Source of the DNA: Oligoflexaceae bacterium
GTDB lineage: Bacteria > Bdellovibrionota_B > Oligoflexia > Oligoflexales > Oligoflexaceae
DNA: 28,346 bases
Assembly: GCA_947474445.1 (NCBI GenBank)
Contig: CANJJY010000006.1
Span: forward strand, 1-28,346
Direction of reading: 5' to 3'
Both the position numbers and the translations under genes were made by a program. This document shows, piece after piece, positions 1 through 6,653 of this stretch. Each line of letters begins with the position of its first letter. Positions within the stretch are counted from its first letter, which is position 1. The notes below the pieces were generated by a model. That model was not told the DNA's origin and ran no database searches. It worked only from the letters and a program-made list of their open reading frames with translations.

Positions 1-56
1 CAAGGGGTTCCTGCCGATCTCAGATTTGTGCTGAGGTCACCAGCAGGAGCCCCTTG
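1..56 (+). promoter_or_regulatory. Long leader hairpin covering the cheV ribosome-binding site
   Basis: Bases 1-14 pair with bases 43-56 over 14 positions with only one G-T wobble. Inside this stem, bases 16-23 pair with 31-38 over 8 positions, again with one wobble, around a 7-base loop at 24-30. The 3' arm contains the AGGAG ribosome-binding site (45-49) and ends directly before the ATG at 57. In the folded RNA the ribosome-binding site would be fully paired. There is no U-tract, so a terminator for an upstream gene is unlikely. It could be a translational switch, a thermosensor or a REP-like repeat; function is inference. The left edge of the window may cut a larger element. Confidence 0.6.
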
Positions 57-1061
57 ATGCTTAAGTCGATGCAGAATAGTCTCGAAGACTTTGACGATCA
101 GATGGAGATCGGCGGAAGCTATTTCGAACTGATTGAATTCAGTCTTCAAAGACAGCTCCCTGATGGTCGCCGGCTCAAAGGTGTCTACGGTATCAACGTC
201 GCCAAGGTTCGTGAAGTCGTGCATATGCCCAAGATCAATCCATTGGCTTCGCGCGTCCAGGGCATTGCGGGTCTCTTTGAACTGCGCGGGATTCCGATAC
301 CGGCAGTCAACCTCTGCGCCGTACTCGGCGATTGGGGCAGTCCCGTGACGGATGATCAGCAGATTATCGTCGCTGAATTTAGTCAAAAACGGGCCGGATT
401 CATCGTTCATGCGACTAATCGAATCCGCCGGGTTACCTGGGACAAGGTTCTACCTCCTTCGACCGACTCATCCTCTTCGATCACAGGCATGATGCTGATC
501 GAAGACAATGAATTCTTGTTTATCCTCGACCTCGAAAGCATTATTTCCCAACTCGAGGCCGAAGCGCACGGATTACCGCCTCACCATGGATCGTTCGGAG
601 CGCCTGGCAATGTCGCGCCCACTTCTCAGTCGCCTATCTACGCCATGCAAAATATTAACGGGCCCGGCGTGCTGCTGGTCGATGACTCCAATCTCATCTT
701 AGCTAACGTATCGAAGGCCCTTTCGCAGGCAGGCTTTAACGTGCTCGTGGCTCGTGACGGTCTGGAAGCGCTCGATATTCTCGATCAAGTTGCGTCTGGG
801 CGCGGACCCGTTCCGCTGATTCAAGCGATAGTCACCGACGTGGAAATGCCGCAGATGGATGGACTCTCGCTGGTTTCTCGTGTGCGAAAGCTCCCCCACT
901 TTGCGAGCACGCCGATCTATCTCCACACATCCCTGAGTGACAACAGCTCGAAAGCGACAGCGGAAAGAGCGGGGGCGAATGGCTTCTTTGTGAAAAACGA
1001 TGTGCGCGCTATTATTGAGACCTTGAAACTTCAGCTCCAAAACTCCAGAATATCAGCTTAA
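57..1061 (+). CDS. cheV: Chemotaxis coupling protein CheV (CheW domain plus receiver domain)
   Basis: Scaffold protein that couples chemoreceptors to the CheA kinase and carries its own phosphorylatable receiver. An N-terminal CheW-like domain lies at about residues 20-165, including FELRGIPIPAVNL and a LFILDLE strand near its end. A receiver domain follows at about 203-330, with the acidic pair in LLVDD, the phospho-acceptor Asp in VTDVEMPQMDG (about residue 261), the conserved Thr in HTSLS and the Lys in FFVKND. A low-complexity linker rich in Pro and His separates them. The ATG at 57 is chosen because AGGAG lies 7 bases upstream; an in-frame TTG at 54 is less likely. About 334 residues, normal for CheV. 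The ribosome-binding site lies in a strong hairpin. The CPBP protease gene follows after 20 bp. No other chemotaxis gene is visible in the window. Confidence 0.93.
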   Translation: MLKSMQNSLEDFDDQMEIGGSYFELIEFSLQRQLPDGRRLKGVYGINVAKVREVVHMPKINPLASRVQGIAGLFELRGIPIPAVNLCAVLGDWGSPVTDDQQIIVAEFSQKRAGFIVHATNRIRRVTWDKVLPPSTDSSSSITGMMLIEDNEFLFILDLESIISQLEAEAHGLPPHHGSFGAPGNVAPTSQSPIYAMQNINGPGVLLVDDSNLILANVSKALSQAGFNVLVARDGLEALDILDQVASGRGPVPLIQAIVTDVEMPQMDGLSLVSRVRKLPHFASTPIYLHTSLSDNSSKATAERAGANGFFVKNDVRAIIETLKLQLQNSRISA

Positions 1062-1081
1062 TCCTTAAGCGGAATTTCCCT

Positions 1082-1783
1082 ATGCTGTTAGGCCTTGGAC
1101 GTCTCAGCGCTTGGCTCGCTATGGCCCTGGCCTTTGGCTGGACGCTCAGCTTCTTTTATGCCCTCGTCGGACAAACCTCTTCTCTCTCGCCCGCTTGGGT
1201 CCCTATCGCTCTCATCCATACGCTGTTCGCCCTGTGCTTGATCACCGTCGTCCAACCTGTCGCGTGGAAATCTTGGTTGCAAGAAGGTCGTTGGAAATCA
1301 GTCTGGGCTTGGGGGCCAGGCCTCGGACTTATCGCGGTGACGGCAACGAGCAGCGTTATAACGGGCCATTTCTTACCTGCTGCGACGCCTCTTCCTCTTT
1401 TAGCATCAACGCCTGGAAACAGTTTCTGGTTGTGGGTCGGTTCCTGCATCTGGGTACCTCTGATCGAGGAACTGATCTTTCGACGTGGAGTCGGGCGCCT
1501 GCTTAAACAAAGGGCCGGATTTTGGCTGGGAATCTACCTGGCGAGTCTGATCTTCGCTCTGGCGCATACTGGCTTCCCGTCAGGAGGGAGTTGGACGGAG
1601 ATGTCCGCACCGCCCTTGGGCCCTTTTCTCCTCTCTCTCGCCTGTGAGCTGCTTTACTGGCGAAGCCAGTCCCTGCTTGGCCCCCTGCTTTTGCACGCAG
1701 CTTGCAATGCGACTCCCCTGATCTTTCTACTCCTCGATCCGCGCTGGCTCGATTGGCTTCAAGTCCTGTATATGAGAGCCTAA
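1082..1783 (+). CDS. CPBP-family intramembrane metalloprotease (CAAX-protease-like)
   Basis: Predicted inner-membrane protein of 233 residues with about six hydrophobic segments. The three signature motifs of the CPBP/Abi family are present: EELIFRR (E129, E130, R134), FALAH (H162) and LLLHAACNA (H205, N209). These residues form the active site in the CAAX protease Rce1 and bacterial relatives. Bacterial members act in prenyl-protein-like processing, bacteriocin immunity or anti-sigma degradation; the substrate here is unknown. It starts 20 bp after cheV on the same strand and may be co-transcribed, although the ribosome-binding site before the ATG is weak. A link to chemotaxis is only positional. 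Confidence 0.85.
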   Translation: MLLGLGRLSAWLAMALAFGWTLSFFYALVGQTSSLSPAWVPIALIHTLFALCLITVVQPVAWKSWLQEGRWKSVWAWGPGLGLIAVTATSSVITGHFLPAATPLPLLASTPGNSFWLWVGSCIWVPLIEELIFRRGVGRLLKQRAGFWLGIYLASLIFALAHTGFPSGGSWTEMSAPPLGPFLLSLACELLYWRSQSLLGPLLLHAACNATPLIFLLLDPRWLDWLQVLYMRA

Positions 1784-1847
1784 GCTTGAGCGCTTTTCCT
1801 TGGCTCACGATTTCGTGTTAAGGTAAGGGGAAGATTGAGGAGCCTTT

Positions 1848-2132
1848 ATGTCTCAGGAAAAGGATTTAGAAGTATTAGACGAAGCCGCTGAAAGCCAGCC
1901 TTTGACGGCGGAAGAACAGAATCGCCAGCGGATCAAGCAGATGTCCCGCGTGGTCTGTATCTGCAAGGGCATACCCCTAGGGCGGGTCTTGGATGGTCTA
2001 CCCGACTCAGACACGGTCATGGATGTGAATAAGAAAGTCGGAACAGGTTCCGGTGGCTGTCAAGGTGAACGCTGCGGGCCCCGCATCAAGCTCTTGCTCA
2101 AGAAATACAAAGAACATTCCAAAGACAAATAA
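1848..2132 (+). CDS. BFD-like [2Fe-2S]-binding small protein
   Basis: A 94-residue protein whose central part matches the bacterioferritin-associated ferredoxin (BFD) fold. CxC at C37/C39 (VCICKG) is followed 31 residues later by C71 and C76 in GGCQGERCGP, and a GSGGCQ-type turn lies before the second pair. The second pair is CX4C rather than the CX2C of classical Bfd, a spacing I treat as a variant. The acidic, Gln-rich first 30 residues and Lys-rich tail are not part of the domain. Its role is probably electron transfer or iron release; no bacterioferritin gene is in view. GAGGAG at 1837-1842 sits 5 bases before the ATG. It converges with the gmhB-like gene with only 21 bp between stops. 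Confidence 0.8.
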   Translation: MSQEKDLEVLDEAAESQPLTAEEQNRQRIKQMSRVVCICKGIPLGRVLDGLPDSDTVMDVNKKVGTGSGGCQGERCGPRIKLLLKKYKEHSKDK

Positions 2133-2153
2133 AGCCTACGCTGTCACCGAAAT

Positions 2154-2732
2154 TTACGATTGCGATGCGCTATTGATTGCATCGAGGCAAGGATCTAAGC
2201 CGGCGAGGGTATCGATAATGGCAAAGGGCTTGGCGTGACCCTGATACTGCTCACCGCTGACCTGAACCCCTTTGATTCCCGCGTTGATGGCACACTCAAT
2301 GTCGCTATCTTTGTCCCCAATCAATAGACTCCGGCTCCAATCGATAGGAAAATCCAGCGTAGCCTGCTCGATAAGGCCGATTCCCGGTTTGCGGCAGGTA
2401 CAAGCCTTCCTAAAGGCAGCCACGGATCCCTCGGGATGATGGGGACAATAGTAGAGACCATCGAGGAGAGGCGCATGATGAAGCGCTAATTCGGCTTGAA
2501 GGGCCTGATGAAAGGTGTCGACATCTTGGCAGGTGAAGAGACCGCGTGCCACGCCGGATTGGTTGGATACGAGTATAAGCCAATAGCCTCGCTCCTTGAG
2601 CAATTTGAGGCCCTGATAAACTCCGGGAAGTATCTCTAAGTCTTTAGGCTGGTACACATAGCCATGGTCGCGAATTAAAACGCCGTCCCGATCGAGAAAA
2701 GCTGCCGGTTTTCTAGCCCGTCTTTCGTCCAT
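2154..2732 (-). CDS. gmhB: D-glycero-D-manno-heptose 1,7-bisphosphate phosphatase-like HAD protein
   Basis: HAD-superfamily phosphatase of 192 residues, the usual GmhB length. All four HAD motifs are visible: FLDRDGVLI (nucleophile D14, acid D16), LVSNQSG (S56), the Lys in CRKPG (K115) and IGDKDSD (D140, D144). The GmhB zinc loop is also present, with C96 and H98 in YYCPHHPEG and C111 and C113 in ACTCRKP. GmhB removes the C1 or C7 phosphate in ADP-heptose synthesis for the LPS inner core; the closely related HisB N-terminal domain is the main alternative, but no his genes are nearby. Its ATG lies inside the preceding gene (20-bp overlap), suggesting translational coupling. It is the last gene of the 5502-2154 cluster. 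Confidence 0.85.
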   Translation of the reverse strand: MDERRARKPAAFLDRDGVLIRDHGYVYQPKDLEILPGVYQGLKLLKERGYWLILVSNQSGVARGLFTCQDVDTFHQALQAELALHHAPLLDGLYYCPHHPEGSVAAFRKACTCRKPGIGLIEQATLDFPIDWSRSLLIGDKDSDIECAINAGIKGVQVSGEQYQGHAKPFAIIDTLAGLDPCLDAINSASQS

Positions 2733-2991
2733 ATAACCACACGCGATCGATCTCTTTCACGGCGAAGCGGGCCGACGTCAGCAGAACTTTCCGATAAGAA
2801 CTGGTGACTTCCGTTTGAGCCTCGCCCGAAGCGATCAGGTAATTGACATCTTTGATCTGACTCTCGAGAACCCAGTAATCGTCGATCGGTAGCAGCAATT
2901 CGATAACCTTACCAATTTCCTGATAAGATTCGACGTTTTTGCTTTGCAGATAAACCTGCTTTTTGCCGCAGATGAGATACTTGCGAATCAT
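2713..2991 (-). CDS. Hypothetical small protein, translationally coupled to gmhB
   Basis: A 92-residue protein I do not recognise. It begins MIRKYLICGKKQVYL, has alternating hydrophobic and charged residues suggesting a small alpha/beta fold, and has no signal peptide, membrane segment or conserved metal motif. The ATG at 2991 is the first in frame. Its 3' end overlaps the start of the gmhB-like gene by 20 bp, the main reason to believe it is a real gene. It lies 63 bp after the preceding small gene on the same strand. Function unknown. Confidence 0.6.
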   Translation of the reverse strand: MIRKYLICGKKQVYLQSKNVESYQEIGKVIELLLPIDDYWVLESQIKDVNYLIASGEAQTEVTSSYRKVLLTSARFAVKEIDRVWLYGRKTG

Positions 2992-3054
2992 GGCCGACCT
3001 CGGACACGCATGACAATAGACCCTGCGTATCTATCGGCACATTAGTGCTCGATA

Positions 3055-3351
3055 TTAAGTGGTCTCTTCGGCCAGAGCAGGAGCAGCTGTCTCCTCTTTT
3101 TGCTCTTCGAAGTCGTGCATGACCGAGTGATAGATCCGACGCCACAGTGTGTTATCTTTGCGCAGCCAGGCCTCAAAAAGTTTGCGGGCCGAACGGTTGA
3201 CCATCGCTTTTTTAAGGAAGTAATCAGCAAACTCTTTGGTATCTTTGAGGCTTTTCAGCTCAGTAATATGACCTGGCAAAACCAAGAGTTCGACGCCGCG
3301 GGCGCGGAGAATTAAGGAATTTTGGACAGCATATAGCTCGACTGCTTGCAC
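3055..3351 (-). CDS. Hypothetical 98-residue protein (GTG start)
   Basis: Unrecognised protein. The open frame continues upstream to 3450, but a GTG at 3351 with a strong AGGGGG ribosome-binding site about 6 bases before it makes MQAVELYAVQNSLIL the likely N-terminus, giving 98 residues. The middle is basic and aromatic (ADYFLKKAMVN, then KLFEAWLRKDNTLWRRIYHS), and the C-terminal 20 residues are acidic and Ala-rich. The short stretch YFLKKAMV resembles FFLKKAVI in the duplicated protein encoded just upstream; this may be chance. It sits between that gene and a 92-residue orphan, all on the minus strand. Confidence 0.6.
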   Translation of the reverse strand: MQAVELYAVQNSLILRARGVELLVLPGHITELKSLKDTKEFADYFLKKAMVNRSARKLFEAWLRKDNTLWRRIYHSVMHDFEEQKEETAAPALAEETT

Positions 3352-3384
3352 GAAAGCCCCCTGCCTTACTGATGTAATAAACGC

Positions 3385-3407
3385 TCGGGGTGGCCTATAA
3401 ACCCCGG
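3385..3407 (-). terminator. Weak hairpin between the duplicated-protein gene and the 98-residue gene
   Basis: CGGGGT (3386-3391) and ACCCCG (3401-3406) form a perfect 6-bp stem with a 9-base loop, plus one possible flanking wobble pair. On the minus strand the stem is followed by a mixed T/A stretch rather than a clean U-run. It could partly terminate the VKOR-DsbA transcript or stabilise an mRNA end; weakly supported. Confidence 0.3.
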
Positions 3408-3453
3408 TAAAAACGGAGACACTTATAACGCGATCTCTCGCCCGAACCAAGCA

Positions 3454-4239
3454 CTAAGTCGGTTTATCGGCTTTTCGACTCCGACAATCGGCATCTTCAC
3501 CTGAAAAGAGGCCTTCTGCTTCCAAACGTCCCGCTGCGTTATGCCGGGCGCGATATACTTGAAAAGGATAGGCGAGATCTTTGCTTTGCGGCTGATAGCC
3601 GAGAGTTTCTTTCAGAAAGAAACCCCGAAAAAACTTAAGCATGCGCTCGAATTCATCGAAAAGTTCTGCGCTGATACGGACCTGCGAACAATCGACCAAA
3701 AGATTCCAGGCCGAGTGCCACTGCATGAGATTGTTGGTCAGTTTGCTTTTTAAAATCTGCAATTTCTCGGCCGTATCGATCTCTGTGGCCTGAGAGAAAC
3801 TGAGCTCGACGACGTGTTGCCGAAAGTGATTTTGGAGTTGAATGCTACCTCTGAAATCAGTGGCCGCACCCGCATCCTTTTTCTTCCGGACGCCGAGAGC
3901 TTCCCAGGCTTCGTCTTCCTGCACGAACGAATCAAAAGGCAGAACGGCCGCCAATTCGGGGTCGCAGCCAAAGATCACGGCCTTTTTCAGGAAGAATCCA
4001 GTGAGGACTTTTTCCATCCGCACCAGAGCTGCCTTGATTGCAGCGCCATCCGCCTGAGCGTCGAGCTGAAGAAGACGACCGTCGATCAGGGTTTTATAAG
4101 GGGAATGCCATGATTTCAAGGCATCCAGCCACAGCTGGCGCCATTGCTGAATATCATTTTCGTGGCCGATCGACGTCGACTCTTCGAAGACCTGTGTCAT
4201 GATCTTTTGCTGATAGTCGTGTTCGAAGCGAATCCGCAT
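3454..4239 (-). CDS. Protein of unknown family built from two tandem repeats
   Basis: A 261-residue soluble protein whose two halves are homologous to the eye. Copy 1 is about residues 5-117 and copy 2 about 134-245. Aligned landmarks are LKSWHSPYKTLIDG with LMQWHSAWNLLVDC, LTGFFLKKAVIFG with FRGFFLKETLGY, and PFDSFV with PFQVYR. The pattern of a Trp-His-Ser turn, then a hydrophobic strand ending in Asp, then an amphipathic helix and FFLK loosely recalls a STAS/SpoIIAA-like alpha/beta unit, but I cannot assign it. No signal peptide is seen. It starts 12 bp after the stop of the VKOR-DsbA gene, so it is almost surely co-transcribed with it. The last 25 residues are charged and Cys-containing and lie outside the repeats. 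Confidence 0.72.
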   Translation of the reverse strand: MRIRFEHDYQQKIMTQVFEESTSIGHENDIQQWRQLWLDALKSWHSPYKTLIDGRLLQLDAQADGAAIKAALVRMEKVLTGFFLKKAVIFGCDPELAAVLPFDSFVQEDEAWEALGVRKKKDAGAATDFRGSIQLQNHFRQHVVELSFSQATEIDTAEKLQILKSKLTNNLMQWHSAWNLLVDCSQVRISAELFDEFERMLKFFRGFFLKETLGYQPQSKDLAYPFQVYRARHNAAGRLEAEGLFSGEDADCRSRKADKPT

Positions 4240-4251
4240 GTGAGAAACCTT

Positions 4252-5502
4252 TCAACCGGCGAGCAAAGCCTGAACAACAGCTCTGAGCTCGTCGATCTGA
4301 ACCGGCCCGTTATACTTTCTTCCGTTGAAGAAGATAGTGGGCGTTCCTGTGAGTCCAGCGGCGTTGGCCTGCTGAATGTCATCTTGAATCTTAGCCACGA
4401 TATCTTTCGAAGCCTTGCATTGCGCGATCTGATCGGAGCTAAGCCCTGCATCTTTCGCCCAAGCTAAGATCCGTGTTGAATCGATACTCGATTGATTGTC
4501 ATAGAATTGATTATGGAGGTCCCAAAACTTACCGTAAGAACCGGCACAACGGGCGATAATCGCGGCTTCGCAGGCATAAGCGTGCATCGCTCTCTGCATT
4601 CCAGGATTGCAGGCATTGTCGAGTGGATACATCTTAAAGACGATCAGAATGCGATCGCCAAATTCACTGGCAAGCTGTCGCATAGCTTTGGAAGCGGTGG
4701 AGCAAGCAGGGCATTGGAAGTCGGCATATTCGACGATTTTTACCTTAGCATCGTCAGAACCCTTTCGATAATCTTCCCCGAGCCCGCTATAAGCTGAAAA
4801 ATCTATTTTTACAGACGCTGCGACGTTAGCATCGAGAGATGCTAAAGCTCCCGGCCGACGGTCACCTTCAATCTTAGACTTCAAGGCCGCCAGCTCTTCG
4901 CTCGTCTTCGGAACGTCGAGGGTCATATTGCGATTGGGAGCAGGCTTGAAAAGCTGAAACAGGGCGATCGCGACTCCTAAGGCCAAGACAGCGTACCACC
5001 CCCCGTTGCTGATCTGTTTGAAGGAAAGGGGCCGTGGGATGGCCTCGAGCGAGAAAAACAGCACCGCAGCCTGTACGAATGTGACGGAGTAAACACCGAT
5101 GCAGCTGGGACAGAGTTTGCCGATAATAAAATGTGAGATCCCGCCCAGGGTGACGGACACGACGACACCAATCACCACGAGAGTTCCGTATGTCTGCAGG
5201 ACATCGCGTCTCAATTCAGGTTTAAGGCGACCGACCACGAGTAAGAGAAGGAGCCCGAGAAAATAGCCAGCTCCATAGAGTCCGAGGGGATTGCCCCACA
5301 TATCCTCGCTAAATCGGCTGTTCGCCACCTCGTCACAACTCAGAGTATCATTGATGTTGCACATGAAACTGTGATCGCCAAAGTACTTCAGTTCGATGTG
5401 ATGGTAGAGCGAATAAAGACTGATTCCCAGGCCGAGAACGGCGAGTACAGAACCGAGCAAAAACAGATTTTTGAGCTTCTCTTCGACTTTGGCATCCGAC
5501 AC
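4252..5502 (-). CDS. VKOR-DsbA fusion: membrane quinone-linked oxidase plus thioredoxin-fold thiol oxidase
   Basis: A 416-residue fusion that should make disulfides in the envelope and pass electrons to quinone, replacing a separate DsbA/DsbB pair. The N-terminal half is a vitamin K epoxide reductase (VKOR) domain of about four to five membrane helices, with the loop cysteines C48 and C56 (FMCNINDTLSCDE) and the quinone-proximal KLCPSC motif (C131, C134). After a linker at about 190-245 comes a DsbA-like domain with FQCPAC (C264, C267) and the cis-proline in TGTPTIF (P388). The C-terminal domain is expected to face the periplasm. The GTG at 5502 is chosen because GAGGAGG lies about 6 bases upstream. 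A good promoter lies just before it and it heads a five-gene minus-strand cluster. Confidence 0.92.
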   Translation of the reverse strand: MSDAKVEEKLKNLFLLGSVLAVLGLGISLYSLYHHIELKYFGDHSFMCNINDTLSCDEVANSRFSEDMWGNPLGLYGAGYFLGLLLLLVVGRLKPELRRDVLQTYGTLVVIGVVVSVTLGGISHFIIGKLCPSCIGVYSVTFVQAAVLFFSLEAIPRPLSFKQISNGGWYAVLALGVAIALFQLFKPAPNRNMTLDVPKTSEELAALKSKIEGDRRPGALASLDANVAASVKIDFSAYSGLGEDYRKGSDDAKVKIVEYADFQCPACSTASKAMRQLASEFGDRILIVFKMYPLDNACNPGMQRAMHAYACEAAIIARCAGSYGKFWDLHNQFYDNQSSIDSTRILAWAKDAGLSSDQIAQCKASKDIVAKIQDDIQQANAAGLTGTPTIFFNGRKYNGPVQIDELRAVVQALLAG

Positions 5503-5534
5503 GATTTGCCTCCTCTCGTAACTGAAGTGGTCTC

Positions 5535-5563
5535 ATGTTAGAAGAGCTGGGGACGGCTGGCAA
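5535..5563 (-). promoter_or_regulatory. Sigma-70-like promoter for the VKOR-DsbA operon
   Basis: On the minus strand TTGCCA (5563-5558) and TAACAT (5540-5535) are separated by exactly 17 bp. Transcription would start near 5528, about 26 bases before the GTG of the fusion gene, with the GAGGAGG ribosome-binding site in between. Confidence 0.55.
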
Positions 5564-5650
5564 GAAGACTTGCGCGGTCAGCCGCGATTGCCCGATCTCT
5601 CGACGCCGGGACAAGGCACTGCTTTCAGAGCTCTATCGTCGCAAAAAAAG

Positions 5651-5679
5651 TTGACAAGAAATTCTGATTCAAGCATAAA
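5651..5679 (+). promoter_or_regulatory. Sigma-70-like promoter for tRNA-Ala
   Basis: A perfect TTGACA (5651-5656) is followed after 17 bp by CATAAA (5674-5679). Transcription would begin around 5686, leaving a 5' leader of about 36 bases before the mature tRNA at 5722. The -35 box is preceded by an A-run that could act as an UP element. Confidence 0.65.
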
Positions 5680-5721
5680 CCCTGCTACCTCGCTTCACAG
5701 CAAGGGCCCATTCGGGTATCT

Positions 5722-5797
5722 GGGGGATTAGCTCAGTTGGTAGAGCGCTACAATGGCATTGTAGAGGTCAGCGGTTCGAGACCGCTATCCTCCACCA
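5722..5797 (+). tRNA. tRNA-Ala (anticodon GGC)
   Basis: A 76-base cloverleaf can be folded by hand. The acceptor stem is GGGGGAT (5722-5728) with ATCCTCC (5787-5793), with one G-T pair. The D arm is 5731-5746. The anticodon stem CTACA/TGTAG (5748-5752, 5760-5764) encloses loop ATGGCAT, giving anticodon GGC at 5755-5757. A 5-base variable loop follows, then the T arm AGCGG/CCGCT around TTCGAGA. The discriminator is A and CCA (5795-5797) is encoded. It reads GCC and GCU alanine codons. It stands alone, with no rRNA nearby, and a transposase remnant follows its 3' end. Confidence 0.95.
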
Positions 5798-5816
5798 GAC
5801 AAACTCCACGCTACAA

Positions 5817-6329
5817 TCAAATTTTTTGAATCCTTTGGGCTCTCCCCGATTCGTAGTGGGTACAGCCCATAAGTCCTTCACAGATACATATCCAATATCT
5901 CGACTCGCCATTCCAACAGAGACTTGCGGATTCTCCTCACCACTGGAAGTTTCGATTGGCCCATCTGGTCGGTGAGTATCGTTCATCCGCACTTCGCGCG
6001 CTAGAAACCACTTATTCGATAGACTCGATGCATTGCACCTTCTTACGGCGTCGCTATTCAAGCTGTTGGAAAGCATATCGATAGACCGTATCGGCAGAAC
6101 AATGAAAATGCTTTTGCACCTTGGAAAGGTCACTACAAAGCTCATCTTTAACTCGAACGCGACGATGATCAAAGATCGATGCTGATCCCGACGTGCACTT
6201 TGGACAAACTTCCCCTGAAGATGTTTTCTTACATAAAAAACCCCGTATCCAGCGCCTAACTTTGCTCAATTTTATCTGCTCTAATTCAGGGTAGGGGAGA
6301 ATGAATTGTGCTAATTTCAGGTCAAACAT
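5817..6329 (-). pseudogene. Frameshifted remnant of a zinc-ribbon/HTH transposase
   Basis: Two overlapping frames together look like the first half of a transposase. The first piece (6329-6054, 91 residues, ATG with GGGAGG about 5 bases upstream) contains a zinc-finger-like VCPKC followed by FDHRRVRVKD and then a helix-turn-helix-like stretch, SKVQKHFHCSADTVYRY. It stops at 6054. The reading then seems to continue in a second frame from about 6100 to 5817, with a possible first catalytic Asp in VRMNDTHRPDG and a strand-like VSVGMASRDIGYVSV. The later catalytic residues are missing and the frame runs into the tRNA on the opposite strand. The family (ISL3-like or another zinc-ribbon IS) is uncertain. 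The region looks more AT-rich than its neighbours. It might instead encode a small DNA-binding protein. Confidence 0.42.
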
Positions 6330-6653
6330 AGGCGCCTCCCCATCCGCTCTCCGAGACGAAGCAAGAAGTCCAATGCTTCGTACAAAGAGACGAGATTTGC
6401 GATTTCGCGAAATGGAAAGTGACGGCAAGAGACGCGATCTCATCACCAAGGATAAAGAATTCTTGTGAGTGATATCGGATAAACCTTGCAGAAACTTATT
6501 ATTGTAAACTACTTCTAAGTCTGCGGTGAATTTCCAGAAGATACGATCTATTTTTCGTACGGCTTACCAGCCAACAAGCAGTCCTTCGTCTTCTGATGTA
6601 TCCGAAATTGTCTCCATTTGTTTTTAAATATCACGTGCGAAGCGAGTTCGATT
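6330..6653. other. Intergenic region upstream of the plus-strand hybrid kinase
   Basis: About 320 bases between the transposase remnant and the hybrid kinase gene. It looks AT-richer than its surroundings and contains no convincing gene. I found no promoter with good boxes and spacing on either strand, although one for the kinase must lie here unless transcription enters from the tRNA side. An open frame continues upstream of the remnant's ATG but shows no coding features. Confidence 0.4.
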
